Shown piece by piece: positions 11,638 to 23,652 of a DNA stretch of 42,892 bases (its first letter is position 1; each line of letters opens with the position of its first letter). The stretch is from PALSA-660 sp036508875 (GTDB lineage: Bacteria; Actinomycetota; Coriobacteriia; Anaerosomatales; PALSA-660): NCBI GenBank assembly GCA_036508875.1, contig DATCGP010000073.1, positions 1 to 42,892 of the forward strand, given 5' to 3'. A model generated the notes under the pieces. It saw only the letters and a program-made list of their open reading frames with translations, ran no database searches and was not told the DNA's origin. A program made the translations under genes and the position numbers.

Positions 11638-12375
11638 TCAGCCGCGCGGCGCGCGGCGTAGCCACTCGTATGCCAGCACGGCCGTGGCAGCGGAGACATT
11701 CAGTGACCCGATGTGCCCCTGGACTGGGAGGCGGACCAGCAGGTCGCACTCGCGCTCCGTCAGTCGCGCGAGGCCGGTGCCCTCGGCGCCCATGACCAGC
11801 GCGATGCGCCCATCGAGCGGCGCGTCCCATGCCAGCGTGTCGGCCTTCTCGGACGCGCCGGTCACCCAGTAGTGCTCCTGCTTGCAGCGCGCCAGTGCCT
11901 GCGCCACGTTCGAGACCCGGCAGATCGGCATGTGCTCGGCGGCGCCGGCCGCGGACTTGATAGCCGACGCGGTCATCGCGGCGGCGCGGTCCTTCGGGAT
12001 GACCACGGCGTCGGCCCCCACGACCTCCGCGGTGCGGACCACCGCCCCGAGGTTGCCGGGGTCTGTGACGTGATCGAGCACGATGAGAAGACTGGTGGGC
12101 TTCTCGGCCGCCCGCGCCAGGACCGCATCGAGTTCCACGTAGCGGAACGGCTCGACGATGGCGACGACTCCCTGGTGCGCACCGCGCTCGCTCATCCGAT
12201 CGAGCTCGTGCCGCGAGACGGCGTCCACCCGGATACCCTTGGCGCGGGCCTCGTCGGTCAGAGAGGCGATCGGATCGCCGGGCCGCGCGCCCTCGAGCAC
12301 GAAGAGACGCTCCACGCGTCGTCCGGTCGCGAGCAGTTCGGTGACGGCGTTGCGGCCTTCGACGCGGTCTTCCAC
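11638..12375 (-). CDS. rlmB: 23S rRNA (guanosine(2251)-2'-O)-methyltransferase RlmB (SpoU/TrmH family)
   Basis: AdoMet-dependent knotted (SPOUT) methyltransferase of 245 aa that modifies the ribose of G2251 in the peptidyl-transferase P loop. An N-terminal L30e-like substrate domain (VEGRNAVTELL) is followed by the three SpoU motifs: NLGAVVRTAE, VMGAEGTGL and LPVQGHIGSLNVSAATAVL. The start is GTG at 12373-12375, seven bases after the cysS stop. In Bacillus a mini-RNase III gene (mrnC) lies between cysS and rlmB; it is absent here. Confidence 0.93.
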   Translation of the reverse strand: MEDRVEGRNAVTELLATGRRVERLFVLEGARPGDPIASLTDEARAKGIRVDAVSRHELDRMSERGAHQGVVAIVEPFRYVELDAVLARAAEKPTSLLIVLDHVTDPGNLGAVVRTAEVVGADAVVIPKDRAAAMTASAIKSAAGAAEHMPICRVSNVAQALARCKQEHYWVTGASEKADTLAWDAPLDGRIALVMGAEGTGLARLTERECDLLVRLPVQGHIGSLNVSAATAVLAYEWLRRAPRG

Positions 12376-12382
12376 GGCGGCC

Positions 12383-13879
12383 TCAGCCCTCGGTCACGGT
12401 GACGCGGGCGCCAGCGGCGGTGTCCTCGATGCGGATACCGAGCTCGACGAGGCCGTCGCGCAGGGCGTCCGCACGCGACCAGTCCTTCGCAGCCCGCGCG
12501 TCCGAGCGCGCTTCGATGATCGCGTCCATCGCCGCGGACGGGTCGTCGCCCGCATAGCTGGCGAGGTGCGCGGCGAGCTGGACAACGCCTGCGGGCAGCG
12601 CCGGCCCGGCCTCTTCCACTGGAAGCGTCACACCCAGCACGCCGAGGAGCTCGCTGACGGTGGATGCAGCATCCGAGAGGACCGCGACGTCCGCAGCGGA
12701 CAGGGCCGCCTCGTTCGTCGACAGGAAGCCGTTCGCAGCCCGCGTCAGCTCGAAGACGGCGCCCAAGGCGCCCGCGCTGTTGAAATCGTCGTCCATACCT
12801 TCGTCGAAGCGGACCCGGGTCTCGGCGACGGCCGCAGACAGCGCCTCGCGGTCGGTCGCCGGAGCGCCGGCACCGGACGCCGGGCGGTCATTCAGCCAAC
12901 CTACGGTGCGCACCATCGTGGCGAACCGCTCGTAGGCGGTGCGTGCCTCTTCCAGGCGGTCCGTGGAGAAGTCGAGCGGGCTGCGGTAGTGGGTCTGCAG
13001 CATCATCAGGCGCAGGATCGGCGCCGGGTACGCCGCGAGCACGTCCTTGAGCAGCGTGAAGTTGCCCAGCGACTTGGACATCTTCTCGGCGTTGATGTTG
13101 AGCATGCCGCCGTGGAGCCAGTAGTGCGCGAACAGCTTGCCGGTGGCCGCCTCGGACTGGGCGACCTCGTTCTCATGGTGCGGGAACATCAGGTCGCTGC
13201 CGCCGCCGTGGATGTCGAACGGCACGCCCAGCTCTATCTCGGACATGACCGAACACTCGAGGTGCCATCCGGGACGCCCCTCGCCCCACGGGCTGGTCCA
13301 GTGCGGCTCCCCGGGCTTGGCGGACTTCCACAGCGCGAAGTCCAGCGGGTCGGTCTTGCGCTCGTCGACGTCGACGCGCGCCCCCGACTCGAGGTCGTCG
13401 ATGTCGCGGCCGGACAACTTGCCGTAGCCCGGAAACGAGCGGACAGAGAAGTAGACGTCGCCGTCGACCATGTAGGCGTGGCCCCGCTCGATCAGGCGCT
13501 CCACCATCGCGATCATCGGGCCGATCGTCTCGGTCGCGCGCGGCTGTGCGGTCGGCGGCTCGACACCGAGGTCAGACATCGCCTTCAGGAACGCCTCGCT
13601 GTAGCGGGTGGCGATCTCGGAAGCGGGAACGCCCTCTTCGGCGGCCGCGCGGATGATCTTGTCGTCGACGTCGGTGATGTTCTGCACGAACCGGACGTCG
13701 AATCCGCGGTGCTCGAGATAGCGCCGGATCAGATCGAACGAGAGGAAGGTGCGGGCGTTGCCGATGTGGATGTGGTTGTAGACCGTGGGACCGCACACGT
13801 ACATGGAGACCCGTCCGTCCACGAGAGGGACGAAGTCCTCCTTCGCGCGACCCATCGAGTTGTAGAGGCGCAGCGTCAC
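12383..13879 (-). CDS. cysS: Cysteinyl-tRNA synthetase
   Basis: Class I synthetase charging tRNA-Cys. 498 aa. Zinc ligand C29 in YVCGPTVYN, the HIGH-type motif as HIGN (residues 38-41), and KMSKS in EKMSKSLGNF near residue 268; HGGGSDLMFPHHENE carries further zinc ligands. The start is GTG at 13877-13879, immediately adjacent to the cysE stop, so the two cysteine-related genes are coupled: cysE makes the cysteine precursor and cysS loads cysteine onto tRNA. Confidence 0.97.
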   Translation of the reverse strand: MTLRLYNSMGRAKEDFVPLVDGRVSMYVCGPTVYNHIHIGNARTFLSFDLIRRYLEHRGFDVRFVQNITDVDDKIIRAAAEEGVPASEIATRYSEAFLKAMSDLGVEPPTAQPRATETIGPMIAMVERLIERGHAYMVDGDVYFSVRSFPGYGKLSGRDIDDLESGARVDVDERKTDPLDFALWKSAKPGEPHWTSPWGEGRPGWHLECSVMSEIELGVPFDIHGGGSDLMFPHHENEVAQSEAATGKLFAHYWLHGGMLNINAEKMSKSLGNFTLLKDVLAAYPAPILRLMMLQTHYRSPLDFSTDRLEEARTAYERFATMVRTVGWLNDRPASGAGAPATDREALSAAVAETRVRFDEGMDDDFNSAGALGAVFELTRAANGFLSTNEAALSAADVAVLSDAASTVSELLGVLGVTLPVEEAGPALPAGVVQLAAHLASYAGDDPSAAMDAIIEARSDARAAKDWSRADALRDGLVELGIRIEDTAAGARVTVTEG

Positions 13880-14569
13880 TTAGGTCTCTTCCGGGGTCGA
13901 GGTGGGTTCCTGCGTTTCAGCGGCCCGGGCGGCTTCCTCATCTCGCGAGAGCCGCACCTCCACGCGGTCGATCCGGTGCTGGATACAGCGGAGCATCTCG
14001 ACCACCGGGTCCGGAAGGTCCTCGTGGTGCAGGTCGATGACATCGACGCGCGAGCCCTCTCGCACGACGACACGTCCGGGGACGCCGACGACCGTGCAGT
14101 TCGCCGGCACGTTGTTCACGACCACCGCACCGCCGCCGACCTTGCTTCCGCGGCCTATCGTGATGTCGCCCAGGACGGTGGCACCCACGCCGATCACGAC
14201 GCAATCCTCGATCGTCGGGTGCCGCTTCCCGCGTTCCTTGCCGGTGCCTCCGAGCGTGACCCCCTGATAGATGGTCACGTCGTTGCCGATGATCGTGGTC
14301 TCGCCTATGACCACGCCCATGCCGTGGTCGATGAACAGCCCTTCACCGATCGTGGCCCCGGGGTGGATCTCGATCCCGGTCCGGTGACGTACCCATTGGC
14401 TGATGGCCCGCGCGAGGAAGGTGTGGCCCGACAGATAGAGCCGGTGGGTCCGGCGCTGCCATCGGATCGCCTTGAGGCCCGGGTACACGAGGTACGCGGC
14501 CCATGCCGACGTCGCCGCGGGGTCGCGCTCCATCACAGCCGCTATGTCGCGTCTTAGTCGATCGAACAC
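13880..14569 (-). CDS. cysE: Serine O-acetyltransferase
   Basis: First step of cysteine synthesis: acetyl-CoA plus serine gives O-acetylserine. 229 aa, with an N-terminal helical part and a left-handed beta-helix of hexapeptide repeats (IEIHPGATIGEGLFIDHGMGV, IGETTIIGNDVTIYQGVTLGG, VIGVGATVLGDITIG). The catalytic histidine in IDHGMG is present. The C-terminal tail is longer and more acidic than the shortest homologues. GTG at 14567-14569 was chosen. The gene lies 100 bases downstream of gltX. Confidence 0.95.
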   Translation of the reverse strand: MFDRLRRDIAAVMERDPAATSAWAAYLVYPGLKAIRWQRRTHRLYLSGHTFLARAISQWVRHRTGIEIHPGATIGEGLFIDHGMGVVIGETTIIGNDVTIYQGVTLGGTGKERGKRHPTIEDCVVIGVGATVLGDITIGRGSKVGGGAVVVNNVPANCTVVGVPGRVVVREGSRVDVIDLHHEDLPDPVVEMLRCIQHRIDRVEVRLSRDEEAARAAETQEPTSTPEET

Positions 14570-14669
14570 GGGTCGCCTGCCATCTGTCGCGCCGATTCAG
14601 GAACAGCTGCCACGCCGGGGGTCATCGTCCGGGCTTGCCGCCAGTGTACCCGAGCGGCCGGTGGTCGCG

Positions 14670-16070
14670 TCACCCTGCCAAGGCGCCGACGATGCGATCC
14701 AGAGTCTTGCCGACCCCGAGCAGTGCGACGATCGTCGCCACCGGCAGCCCGTGCGCCCTGCCGGTGACCGCGGCCCGCACCGCCGGCATCGCCTCGCGCG
14801 CCGCCAGGCCTGCCGCACGGAACGCGGGGCCGAGCGAGGCGGCGTCGCCGGACGAAGCGAGCGAGGCGCGCGCGATCTCGAGCGCAGCGCGGGCAGCGGG
14901 CGCCTTCAGCGCCGTCTCCGCTTCCGCGTCCGGCGCCAGCCGGCACGCTATCCCGGCGACCAGGACCGCTGCCTCGCCCGCCACCTCGACCTCGTCCGCC
15001 AGGATCGCGGCAGCGGTCGCACGGTCGACCCCGGGCAGGTCGGGAAGGAATCCTGCGACGAGCCGGGCCCGTTCGTCAGCAGCCAGCCGCGCCATGTGCT
15101 TCCGGTTCAGCCACCGCAACCGGGCCGTGTCGTGCGCCGGGCTCGACCCCGAGACGCGCCCCAGGTCGAAGGCGGCGGCTATCTCGTCGTGGCTCATCAC
15201 TTCACGGCCGCCCGGGTCGGACCAACCCAGCAAGGCGAGGTGGTTCGCTACCGCCTCGGGCAGGAAGCCCTGTCCGCGCAGGGACGAGAGAGGCTCGGCC
15301 CCTCGTGACTTGGATAGTGGGCGGCCGTCCGTCCCCATGACGAGCGGGACGTGCGCATAGCGCGGCACCTCGGCGCCGAGCGCGCGCAACAGAAGCACCT
15401 GTCGCGGGGTGTTCGGCAGGTGGTCGTCCCCCCGGACGACGAGCGTGATGCCCATCGCCGCATCGTCCACGGCGCACGCCAGATCGTAGAGCGCTCCCCC
15501 ATCGGCGCGGGCGATCACGAAGTCGGCGATGTCGCCGGCGTCGAAACGCACCGGGCCGTGGACCAAGTCTGTGACGAGGATCTCGCCGGAATCCGGGACC
15601 GCGAAGCGCCAGCAGTAGGCTTCGCCCTCGCGCGCGCGGCGCGCTGCTTCGTCCGACGGCAGCGAACGGCAGGCGCCGCGATAGCGGGGAGCCCGCCCCT
15701 CGGCCACGTCCGCGTCGCGGTCGGCTTCCAGCATCGGCTCGTCGCAGAAGCAACGGTACGCATGTCCCGAGGCGGCCAGGCGCGCGACCGCTTCGGCGTA
15801 AAGGTCCGCCCGCTCCGACTGACGGTAGGGACCGAACGGTCCTCCTTCATCGGGACCCTCCTGCCAGCGCACTCCGAGCCAGCGGAGATCAGCGATCAAC
15901 CCGGGCTCGTTCGAGGCGTCAGAGCGCGCCAGGTCGGTGTCCTCGAACCGGAGCACGAGGGTTCCGCCGGTGTGGCGCGCGACGAGATCGTTGAAGAGGG
16001 CGGTACGGGCGCCGCCGAGATGCAGGCTCCCGGTAGGAGCCGGGGAGAAGCGGAGACGCTCGGCCATCAT
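14670..16070 (-). CDS. gltX: Glutamyl-tRNA synthetase
   Basis: Class I synthetase for tRNA-Glu. 466 aa. The HIGH-type region reads FSPAPTGSLHLGGARTALF and the KMSKS loop reads RPLSKSRGAEP. A zinc-type Cys-x-Cys...Tyr...Cys site is visible at CFCDEP...YRGACR. The C-terminal helical anticodon-binding domain is present though alanine-rich. The gene begins with two ATGs directly after the ispF stop (TGAATGATG). No GlnRS is visible; actinobacteria usually make Gln-tRNA by the GatCAB route, so the enzyme may also charge tRNA-Gln (inference). Confidence 0.95.
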   Translation of the reverse strand: MMAERLRFSPAPTGSLHLGGARTALFNDLVARHTGGTLVLRFEDTDLARSDASNEPGLIADLRWLGVRWQEGPDEGGPFGPYRQSERADLYAEAVARLAASGHAYRCFCDEPMLEADRDADVAEGRAPRYRGACRSLPSDEAARRAREGEAYCWRFAVPDSGEILVTDLVHGPVRFDAGDIADFVIARADGGALYDLACAVDDAAMGITLVVRGDDHLPNTPRQVLLLRALGAEVPRYAHVPLVMGTDGRPLSKSRGAEPLSSLRGQGFLPEAVANHLALLGWSDPGGREVMSHDEIAAAFDLGRVSGSSPAHDTARLRWLNRKHMARLAADERARLVAGFLPDLPGVDRATAAAILADEVEVAGEAAVLVAGIACRLAPDAEAETALKAPAARAALEIARASLASSGDAASLGPAFRAAGLAAREAMPAVRAAVTGRAHGLPVATIVALLGVGKTLDRIVGALAG

Positions 16071-16553
16071 TCAGTCCCGCTCGAGCAGAACGACGGCCTG
16101 AGCCGCCACGCCCTCGCCACGACCGGTGGCGCCCAGACCCTCCGTCGTGGTCGCTTTGACTCCGATCGACCCGATGTCGACTCCGAGAGCAAGCGCCATC
16201 GACTCCCTCATCGCGTCGCGGAAGGGAGAGATCCGGGGCTTCTCCAGGATCAGTACCATGTCCGCGTCGATGAACCCCCATCCCTGGTCGCGCATGAGAA
16301 GACCGACCCGCTCCAGCAACTCGATGCTGCGGCACCCTTCGTAGGCGGGGTCGGTGTCCGGGAAGTGCAGCCCGATGTCGCCGGCGCGCATCGCGCCCAG
16401 GATCGCGTCCATGAGCGCGTGTACGAGGACGTCCGCGTCGGAGTGCCCGAGAAGTCCGCGCTCGAACGGGATCTCAACGCCTCCCAGGATGAGGGGGCGC
16501 CCCTCGACGAGACGATGCGCATCGTATCCGAGGCCGATCCTCACCGTGCTCAT
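16071..16553 (-). CDS. ispF: 2-C-methyl-D-erythritol 2,4-cyclodiphosphate synthase
   Basis: MEP-pathway enzyme that cyclises CDP-ME 2-phosphate. 160 aa. Zinc ligands D11 and H13 in GYDAHR, H45 in DVLVHALMDA; the hydrophobic-pocket motif FPDTDP and the C-terminal TTTEGLGATGRGEGVAAQAV are present. It overlaps ispD by four bases (ATGA), so IspD and IspF are translationally coupled as in many actinobacteria and Bacillus. Confidence 0.97.
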   Translation of the reverse strand: MSTVRIGLGYDAHRLVEGRPLILGGVEIPFERGLLGHSDADVLVHALMDAILGAMRAGDIGLHFPDTDPAYEGCRSIELLERVGLLMRDQGWGFIDADMVLILEKPRISPFRDAMRESMALALGVDIGSIGVKATTTEGLGATGRGEGVAAQAVVLLERD

Positions 16554-17257
16554 CGGGCCTCATCGCCCCGCGCCAGGAGCAGCGCCTCGAGTATCGCGAG
16601 GTCTTCGGGCACCGTCACCTTCAGGTTCGAACGGGGGCCCTCGACCATGACGACATTGCCTCCCACCGCCTCGACCAGAGAGGCATCGTCGGTGCCCTCG
16701 AACCCGGCGATGCCGGCGCGCCAGTAGGCGCGGGAGAGCGCGGATGCGCGGAAGACCTGCGGCGTCTGGGCGTTCCAGAAGCGGGTGCGGTCGGGCGTAG
16801 CGGTGACGTGGCCGTCCGGGTCCACCTCTTTGATGGTGTCGACGGCCGGGTAGCCGACGACGACTCCATCCACGTCGGGGTGTCCCGCAAGCGCCGCGAA
16901 CGCTGCGGCGATCGTGTCGGGAGTGACGGCCGCGCGAGCGCCGTCGTGGATTGCGACGAGGTCGACGCCTTCGGGGAGAGCGGCGAGGCCCGCCCGCACC
17001 GACTGGATGCGGGTCGCCCCACCCGCCACGACCGCTACGACCTTCGATGCACCGGAGCCGTCGACCGCCACGCGGCGGTACTCGTCGACCCGGTCCGGGT
17101 GGGTGACGACGACCACCATGTCCACGGCGTCGCAGCGCTCGAAGGCCAGCAGGGTGTGGGTCAACACCGGCAGGCCGGCGACCACGGCGAGCTGCTTGCC
17201 CGCCGCGTGCCCGAACCGCTCGCCGCTTCCTCCGGCCGCTATGACGGCGGCGTTCAC
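16550..17257 (-). CDS. ispD: 2-C-methyl-D-erythritol 4-phosphate cytidylyltransferase
   Basis: MEP-pathway enzyme that makes CDP-methylerythritol from CTP and MEP. 235 aa. The nucleotide-binding N-terminus AAGGSGERFG...GKQ, the DGARAAVTPD block and the late VEGPRSNLKVTVPEDL are diagnostic. It starts with GTG at 17255-17257, overlapping the stop of the upstream PIN-TRAM gene by four bases (GTGA), and overlaps ispF by four bases. Confidence 0.96.
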   Translation of the reverse strand: MNAAVIAAGGSGERFGHAAGKQLAVVAGLPVLTHTLLAFERCDAVDMVVVVTHPDRVDEYRRVAVDGSGASKVVAVVAGGATRIQSVRAGLAALPEGVDLVAIHDGARAAVTPDTIAAAFAALAGHPDVDGVVVGYPAVDTIKEVDPDGHVTATPDRTRFWNAQTPQVFRASALSRAYWRAGIAGFEGTDDASLVEAVGGNVVMVEGPRSNLKVTVPEDLAILEALLLARGDEAR

Positions 17258-18369
17258 GGTGTCAACGCCGGACGGGCGAAGATCATTCGGCCGCCTGAAG
17301 TCTGCAGCACGGAAGTGACCAACACGTCGGCGGCGCTCCCGAGCAGGTCGCGCCCTCCTTGGACGACGACCATCGTGCCGTCATCAAGGTAGCCGACGCC
17401 CTGGTCCGGCTCCTTGCCCTCCTTCGTGACCTGGATGTGCAGCTGTTCGCCGGGAAGATGGTTGGGCTTCAGCGCGGTCGCGAGATCGTTGACGTTGAGG
17501 ACGGTGATCCCCTGGAAGCGGGCCACCTGGGTGAGGTTGTGGTCGACGGTGACGATCGATGCCTTGGCGTCGGTGGCCAGCTGGACGAGTTTCGAGTCCA
17601 CCTCCGGGATCTCCGGGTAGTCGGCTGCGAACACCTCTACCGGCCGCTCGCCACCGCGCATCGAAGCGAGCAGGTCGAGTCCGCGCCGGCCGCGAGCCCG
17701 GCGCACGTCGTCCGCCGAGTCCGCCAGTGTCTGAAGTTCCGACAGCACGAAACCGGGGACCCGGACCTCGCCGTCGATGAACCCCGAGTCGACGAGCTTC
17801 GCGAAGCGGCCGTCGATGATCGCGCTCGTGTCCAAGAGCCTGACACCCGCGGCGCTGGGCTGGGTGGTGTCCGGTGTGAACCTTGCGAAGGCGCGCTGGA
17901 CATCCGTGCGCTTGATCAGAGACAAACGCATGCCCACGTAGCCCAGCACGACGAAGAGGCCGATCTGTCCGGTGATCGCCAGTGAGGCCGGCTGCAGGCC
18001 CCTGAAGGGCACTGAGACGATGAGCGCGAAGACGAGCCCCACCAGCAGGCCCGACGCGGCCAGGATGAGGTCGGAGAGCCACATGCCCCGCACGTAGTTC
18101 TCGAAGTAGTCGTATGCGTGCTGCAGCTCTCTGCCGATCATGCCGCCGGCGAGGAAGCCGATGGATGTCCCAAGGATGACGAAAAGGATGATGATCGTCT
18201 CGCGCGAGTAGGCGATCTGTGTGGGCCAGTCGATCAGACCGTTCACGCTCAAGCCGGCGAGCGCTCCCAGCGCCGCCAACACGAACCGCGTGAGCTGGAC
18301 GAACAGAGCGGTCGCGGTGCGCGCGAACGGGCGATTGGGCTTCCCCTCTGGCATAGCATCCTCTCTCAT
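17254..18369 (-). CDS. Membrane PIN-TRAM domain protein, YacL family
   Basis: 371 aa. Four hydrophobic segments occupy the first ~140 residues, followed by a PIN nuclease-like domain starting at VRLLDTSAIIDGRF (with acidic residues at the expected places, including DHNLTQVA) and a C-terminal TRAM-type RNA-binding region (VGYLDDGTMVVVQGG). The ATG at 18367-18369 was chosen because GGAGG lies seven bases upstream; upstream in-frame starts lack a site, and a second ATG five codons later is possible. The family is always near disA/ispD in Bacillus-like loci; its RNA target is unknown. Confidence 0.88.
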   Translation of the reverse strand: MREDAMPEGKPNRPFARTATALFVQLTRFVLAALGALAGLSVNGLIDWPTQIAYSRETIIILFVILGTSIGFLAGGMIGRELQHAYDYFENYVRGMWLSDLILAASGLLVGLVFALIVSVPFRGLQPASLAITGQIGLFVVLGYVGMRLSLIKRTDVQRAFARFTPDTTQPSAAGVRLLDTSAIIDGRFAKLVDSGFIDGEVRVPGFVLSELQTLADSADDVRRARGRRGLDLLASMRGGERPVEVFAADYPEIPEVDSKLVQLATDAKASIVTVDHNLTQVARFQGITVLNVNDLATALKPNHLPGEQLHIQVTKEGKEPDQGVGYLDDGTMVVVQGGRDLLGSAADVLVTSVLQTSGGRMIFARPALTP

Positions 18370-18473
18370 CGAGACGCCTCCGCGGGCGTCCCGCGTCGTC
18401 CCCCCTTGGACGGGCACGATTCTAGCATCGGGCTCCGACCCACCCGGCACACGCACGCCGGGCGGCCGGCGGG

Positions 18474-19586
18474 TCACGAGAGCGTGGTGTCGCGCAGGCG
18501 CCGCAACCCTTCGGCGATCGTCCGCGCGCGACGCGCTCCGACACCGTCCACCTCGTCGAGCTGCTGCTCGGTCGCCCTCGAGATCGTCGCGAGGGCCGCG
18601 AAACGCTCCACGAGCCGGTTGACCACCGCACCGGGGAGCGACGGGATCCGGCGCAACACCCGGTAGCCGCGCGACTTCACCGGCAGCTCGAGTCCATCGG
18701 CGGTTCCGGGGAATCCGAGGATCACTGCAACCCGGGCATCGTCTCCGAGATCGTCCTGCGACAGCCGGGCGAGCGCGTTGCGAGCGTCGGCGGTCTCTCG
18801 GATACCGCCCGACCTCACGTAGTCACGGATCAGGAGCACATGATCCTCGGCCGCGTTGGCCGTCAACTCCTCCGCCTGCAAAGCAACGAGTCGACCCTCG
18901 GAACCGAGCTCGTCCACGTAGCGCGCGACTTCCTTGGCGACGCGGAGCACAAGCTCCGAGCGCTGGACCGCCTTGACCGCCTCGCCGACGGTGACCGAGT
19001 CGTCGAACTCGAGCAGCGTCAGACGGCCGAGCGCGTTGTCGAGCCCGGACCGGGTGCGCTGAAGGGTCTGGAGCGCCTGATTCGCCTTGGCGAGGACGAC
19101 CGTCACGTCCTCGAGGCTGCTCCTCGATCCGCGCAGGTACAGAGTCACGATGCGTCTGCGACGCGAGACCGAGATGACGAGCGCGGACGTCTGAAGACTG
19201 ACCCGCTCGGCGGTGCGGTGGCGCATCCCGGTCTCGGACGTGGGCAGGGATGGATCGGGGACGAGGTGGACGTTCGCTCGCAGGATCGTCTTGCACTCCT
19301 CGTCCAGCAGGATCGCGCCATCCATCTTCGTCAGCTCGAACAGCCGCTGCGGCGAGAACGGGACCGAGAGTGCGAATCCACCGTCACAGAGCGGAGACAC
19401 GCCCTCATGGTCACCGATGACGATGAGCGCTCCACCATCGGCAGAGACGACGTTGTCGAGAGCCTCGCGAAGGCCGGTTCCCGGTGCGGCGCGTCGCAGC
19501 GCTTCATCCATCCCGTCACGCCGTGGCTCGGCCGCGCGCGCGGTACCCTTGGGGTGCTTGGGATTGGGAACCTGGTCTTGAGCCAT
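18474..19586 (-). CDS. disA: DNA integrity scanning protein / diadenylate cyclase DisA
   Basis: Makes the second messenger c-di-AMP from two ATP and scans DNA for branched structures. 370 aa. The N-terminal DAC domain has D89-G90-A91 (TKMDGAIL) and RHRTAER at residues 122-128; a helical spine follows; the C-terminal helix-hairpin-helix DNA-binding region includes EVDGVGARRARTI. All catalytic signatures are intact. ATG at 19584-19586 follows GGGGAG and is three bases after the radA stop, so radA and disA are coupled; in B. subtilis RadA controls DisA activity. Confidence 0.97.
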   Translation of the reverse strand: MAQDQVPNPKHPKGTARAAEPRRDGMDEALRRAAPGTGLREALDNVVSADGGALIVIGDHEGVSPLCDGGFALSVPFSPQRLFELTKMDGAILLDEECKTILRANVHLVPDPSLPTSETGMRHRTAERVSLQTSALVISVSRRRRIVTLYLRGSRSSLEDVTVVLAKANQALQTLQRTRSGLDNALGRLTLLEFDDSVTVGEAVKAVQRSELVLRVAKEVARYVDELGSEGRLVALQAEELTANAAEDHVLLIRDYVRSGGIRETADARNALARLSQDDLGDDARVAVILGFPGTADGLELPVKSRGYRVLRRIPSLPGAVVNRLVERFAALATISRATEQQLDEVDGVGARRARTIAEGLRRLRDTTLS

Positions 19587-19589
19587 CTG

Positions 19590-20951
19590 CTACTCCCCGC
19601 TCTGGCGGCCCAGCAAAGCCACCGCCTCTGAGACGTTCGTCACCACACGACGGTCGATACCCTTGACCGGCCCCGAGTCCCCTCCAGAGGCCGCCGCGAT
19701 CATCGTGAGCCCGAGCCGCGAGGCCTCGCTCACGCGGGCGGAAGCGTGCGGCACGGCGCGGATCTCGCCAGCCAGCCCTATCTCTCCGAACGACACCAGG
19801 GCGCCCGGGAGCGCCACGTCGCGACGCGCGGAAGCGAGCGCGAGCGCGAGGGGCAGGTCGGCCGCGGGCTCGGTGATACGCATGCCGCCGGCCACGGAGA
19901 CGTAGACGTCGTGCTGGCCGAACGCGAGTCCGGCCCGGCGTTCGAGCACCGCCAGGACCTGCAGAAGGCGCTGCGGATCGATCCCGTTGGCGAGCCGGCG
20001 GGGCATCTGGAAGTACGAGGGGCTGACCAGCGCCTGTATCTCGACCAGTACCGGTCGCGAACCCTCCATCGCCGCCATGACGGCGGACCCGGCGACGTCG
20101 GCGGGGCGATGCGCGAGCAGCGCCGCCGAGGGGTTGGGCACCTGAGCGAGCCCGGCCTCGACCATCTCGAAGACGCCTATCTCCGAGATCGAGCCGAAGC
20201 GGTTCTTCACGGCGCGAACGATCCGGAACGCGTGGTCCCGGTCCCCTTCGAAGTACAGCACGGTGTCGACCATATGCTCCAGCACGCGCGGGCCGGCGAT
20301 CGCGCCCTCCTTGGTCACGTGACCCACCACGAGCGTGGTCACGCCGTGTTCCTTCGCGAGACGGGTCAGCCGTGCGGTCGAGGCGCGGACCTGACCCACA
20401 GAGCCGGGTGACCCGGGGGAATCGGGATCGAACATCGTCTGTATCGAGTCGACGATGAGGACGTCCGCACGATCCTCGAGCGCGGCCGACTCCACCAGAG
20501 CGACGTCGGTCGCGGGTAGAAGGCCGATGTCTCCCGAGCAACCCAGCCGCTCGGCGCGCATCTTCACCTGTGCGGGCGATTCCTCACCGCACGCGTACAG
20601 CACGCGGGTACCGGCGCGCGCGAGCGCGTCGGCCACTTGTAGCAACAGCGTCGACTTGCCGATGCCCGGCTCGCCGCCGAGCAGCACGATCGAGCCACGG
20701 ACCAGCCCGCCGCCTAGGACTCTGTCGAACTCGGCGATCCCGCTCGCGACCCTTCGGTCGCCGGCGGTCTCGACGGCCGCGAGTCGCACCGGGCGGACCG
20801 GCGCGCCGAGCGCGCGCGAGGAGGTCGCCGACCGGTCGGCGACCTCCTCGATGAACGTACCGTATTCGCCGCACTCGGGGCAGCGGCCGGCCCACTTGGC
20901 CTCGACGTGCGAGCACTGACCGCAACGCCAGATGCTGCGCACCTTCGGCAT
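19590..20951 (-). CDS. radA: DNA repair protein RadA (Sms)
   Basis: RecA-related branch-migration ATPase of 453 aa acting in recombinational repair. Four-cysteine zinc finger at C10, C13, C24 and C27; Walker A GEPGIGKS at 93-100; Walker B VLIVDSIQTM; the RadA-specific KNRFG near residue 250; C-terminal Lon protease-like domain (QHDVYVSVAGGMRI). It starts with ATG 11 bases after the clpC stop. Confidence 0.97.
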   Translation of the reverse strand: MPKVRSIWRCGQCSHVEAKWAGRCPECGEYGTFIEEVADRSATSSRALGAPVRPVRLAAVETAGDRRVASGIAEFDRVLGGGLVRGSIVLLGGEPGIGKSTLLLQVADALARAGTRVLYACGEESPAQVKMRAERLGCSGDIGLLPATDVALVESAALEDRADVLIVDSIQTMFDPDSPGSPGSVGQVRASTARLTRLAKEHGVTTLVVGHVTKEGAIAGPRVLEHMVDTVLYFEGDRDHAFRIVRAVKNRFGSISEIGVFEMVEAGLAQVPNPSAALLAHRPADVAGSAVMAAMEGSRPVLVEIQALVSPSYFQMPRRLANGIDPQRLLQVLAVLERRAGLAFGQHDVYVSVAGGMRITEPAADLPLALALASARRDVALPGALVSFGEIGLAGEIRAVPHASARVSEASRLGLTMIAAASGGDSGPVKGIDRRVVTNVSEAVALLGRQSGE

Positions 20952-20962
20952 GGGTGCGGCCC

Positions 20963-23506
<2,544 letters not shown>

Positions 23507-23564
23507 GATGTTCTCCTATCACTACGCGTCGCATGTGACGCGGAAGATGCGGATCCATGGGCTG

Positions 23565-23570
23565 AGTATA
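23565..23570 (-). promoter_or_regulatory. -10 element candidate for clpC
   Basis: TATACT on the minus strand, five of six bases matching the consensus, about 60 bases before the clpC start. No good -35 is seen at 16-18 bases upstream (CGGCGA), which suggests dependence on an activator or an alternative sigma factor. Confidence 0.4.
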
Positions 23571-23629
23571 CCCGCGTGGAGTGACACTCGCCGCCCCCAA
23601 CGGTGCCAAAGAAGCGAAACGGGTGCCAT

Positions 23630-23652
23630 ATCTGAGTGTGAGTCGCTCAGAT
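23630..23652. promoter_or_regulatory. HAIR-like inverted repeat upstream of clpC
   Basis: ATCTGAG and CTCAGAT form a perfect 7-bp inverted repeat with nine bases between. Within it TGAGT-N7-GCTCA has the geometry of the HspR operator HAIR (CTTGAGT-N7-ACTCAAG) with a mismatch in the right half. It is about 60 bases upstream of the -10 candidate. HspR binding is inference. Confidence 0.4.

Noticed and set aside
12158..14557. A 799-codon plus-strand open frame opposite cysE, cysS and the upstream end of rlmB
   Set aside because: It is an antisense shadow of three well-identified genes with intact motifs.
23600..23630. Sigma-54-like -24/-12 sequence (TGGCAC-N5-TCGCT on the minus strand) before clpC
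   Set aside because: Actinobacteria normally lack sigma-54, the -12 box has a mismatch, and no activator gene is nearby.
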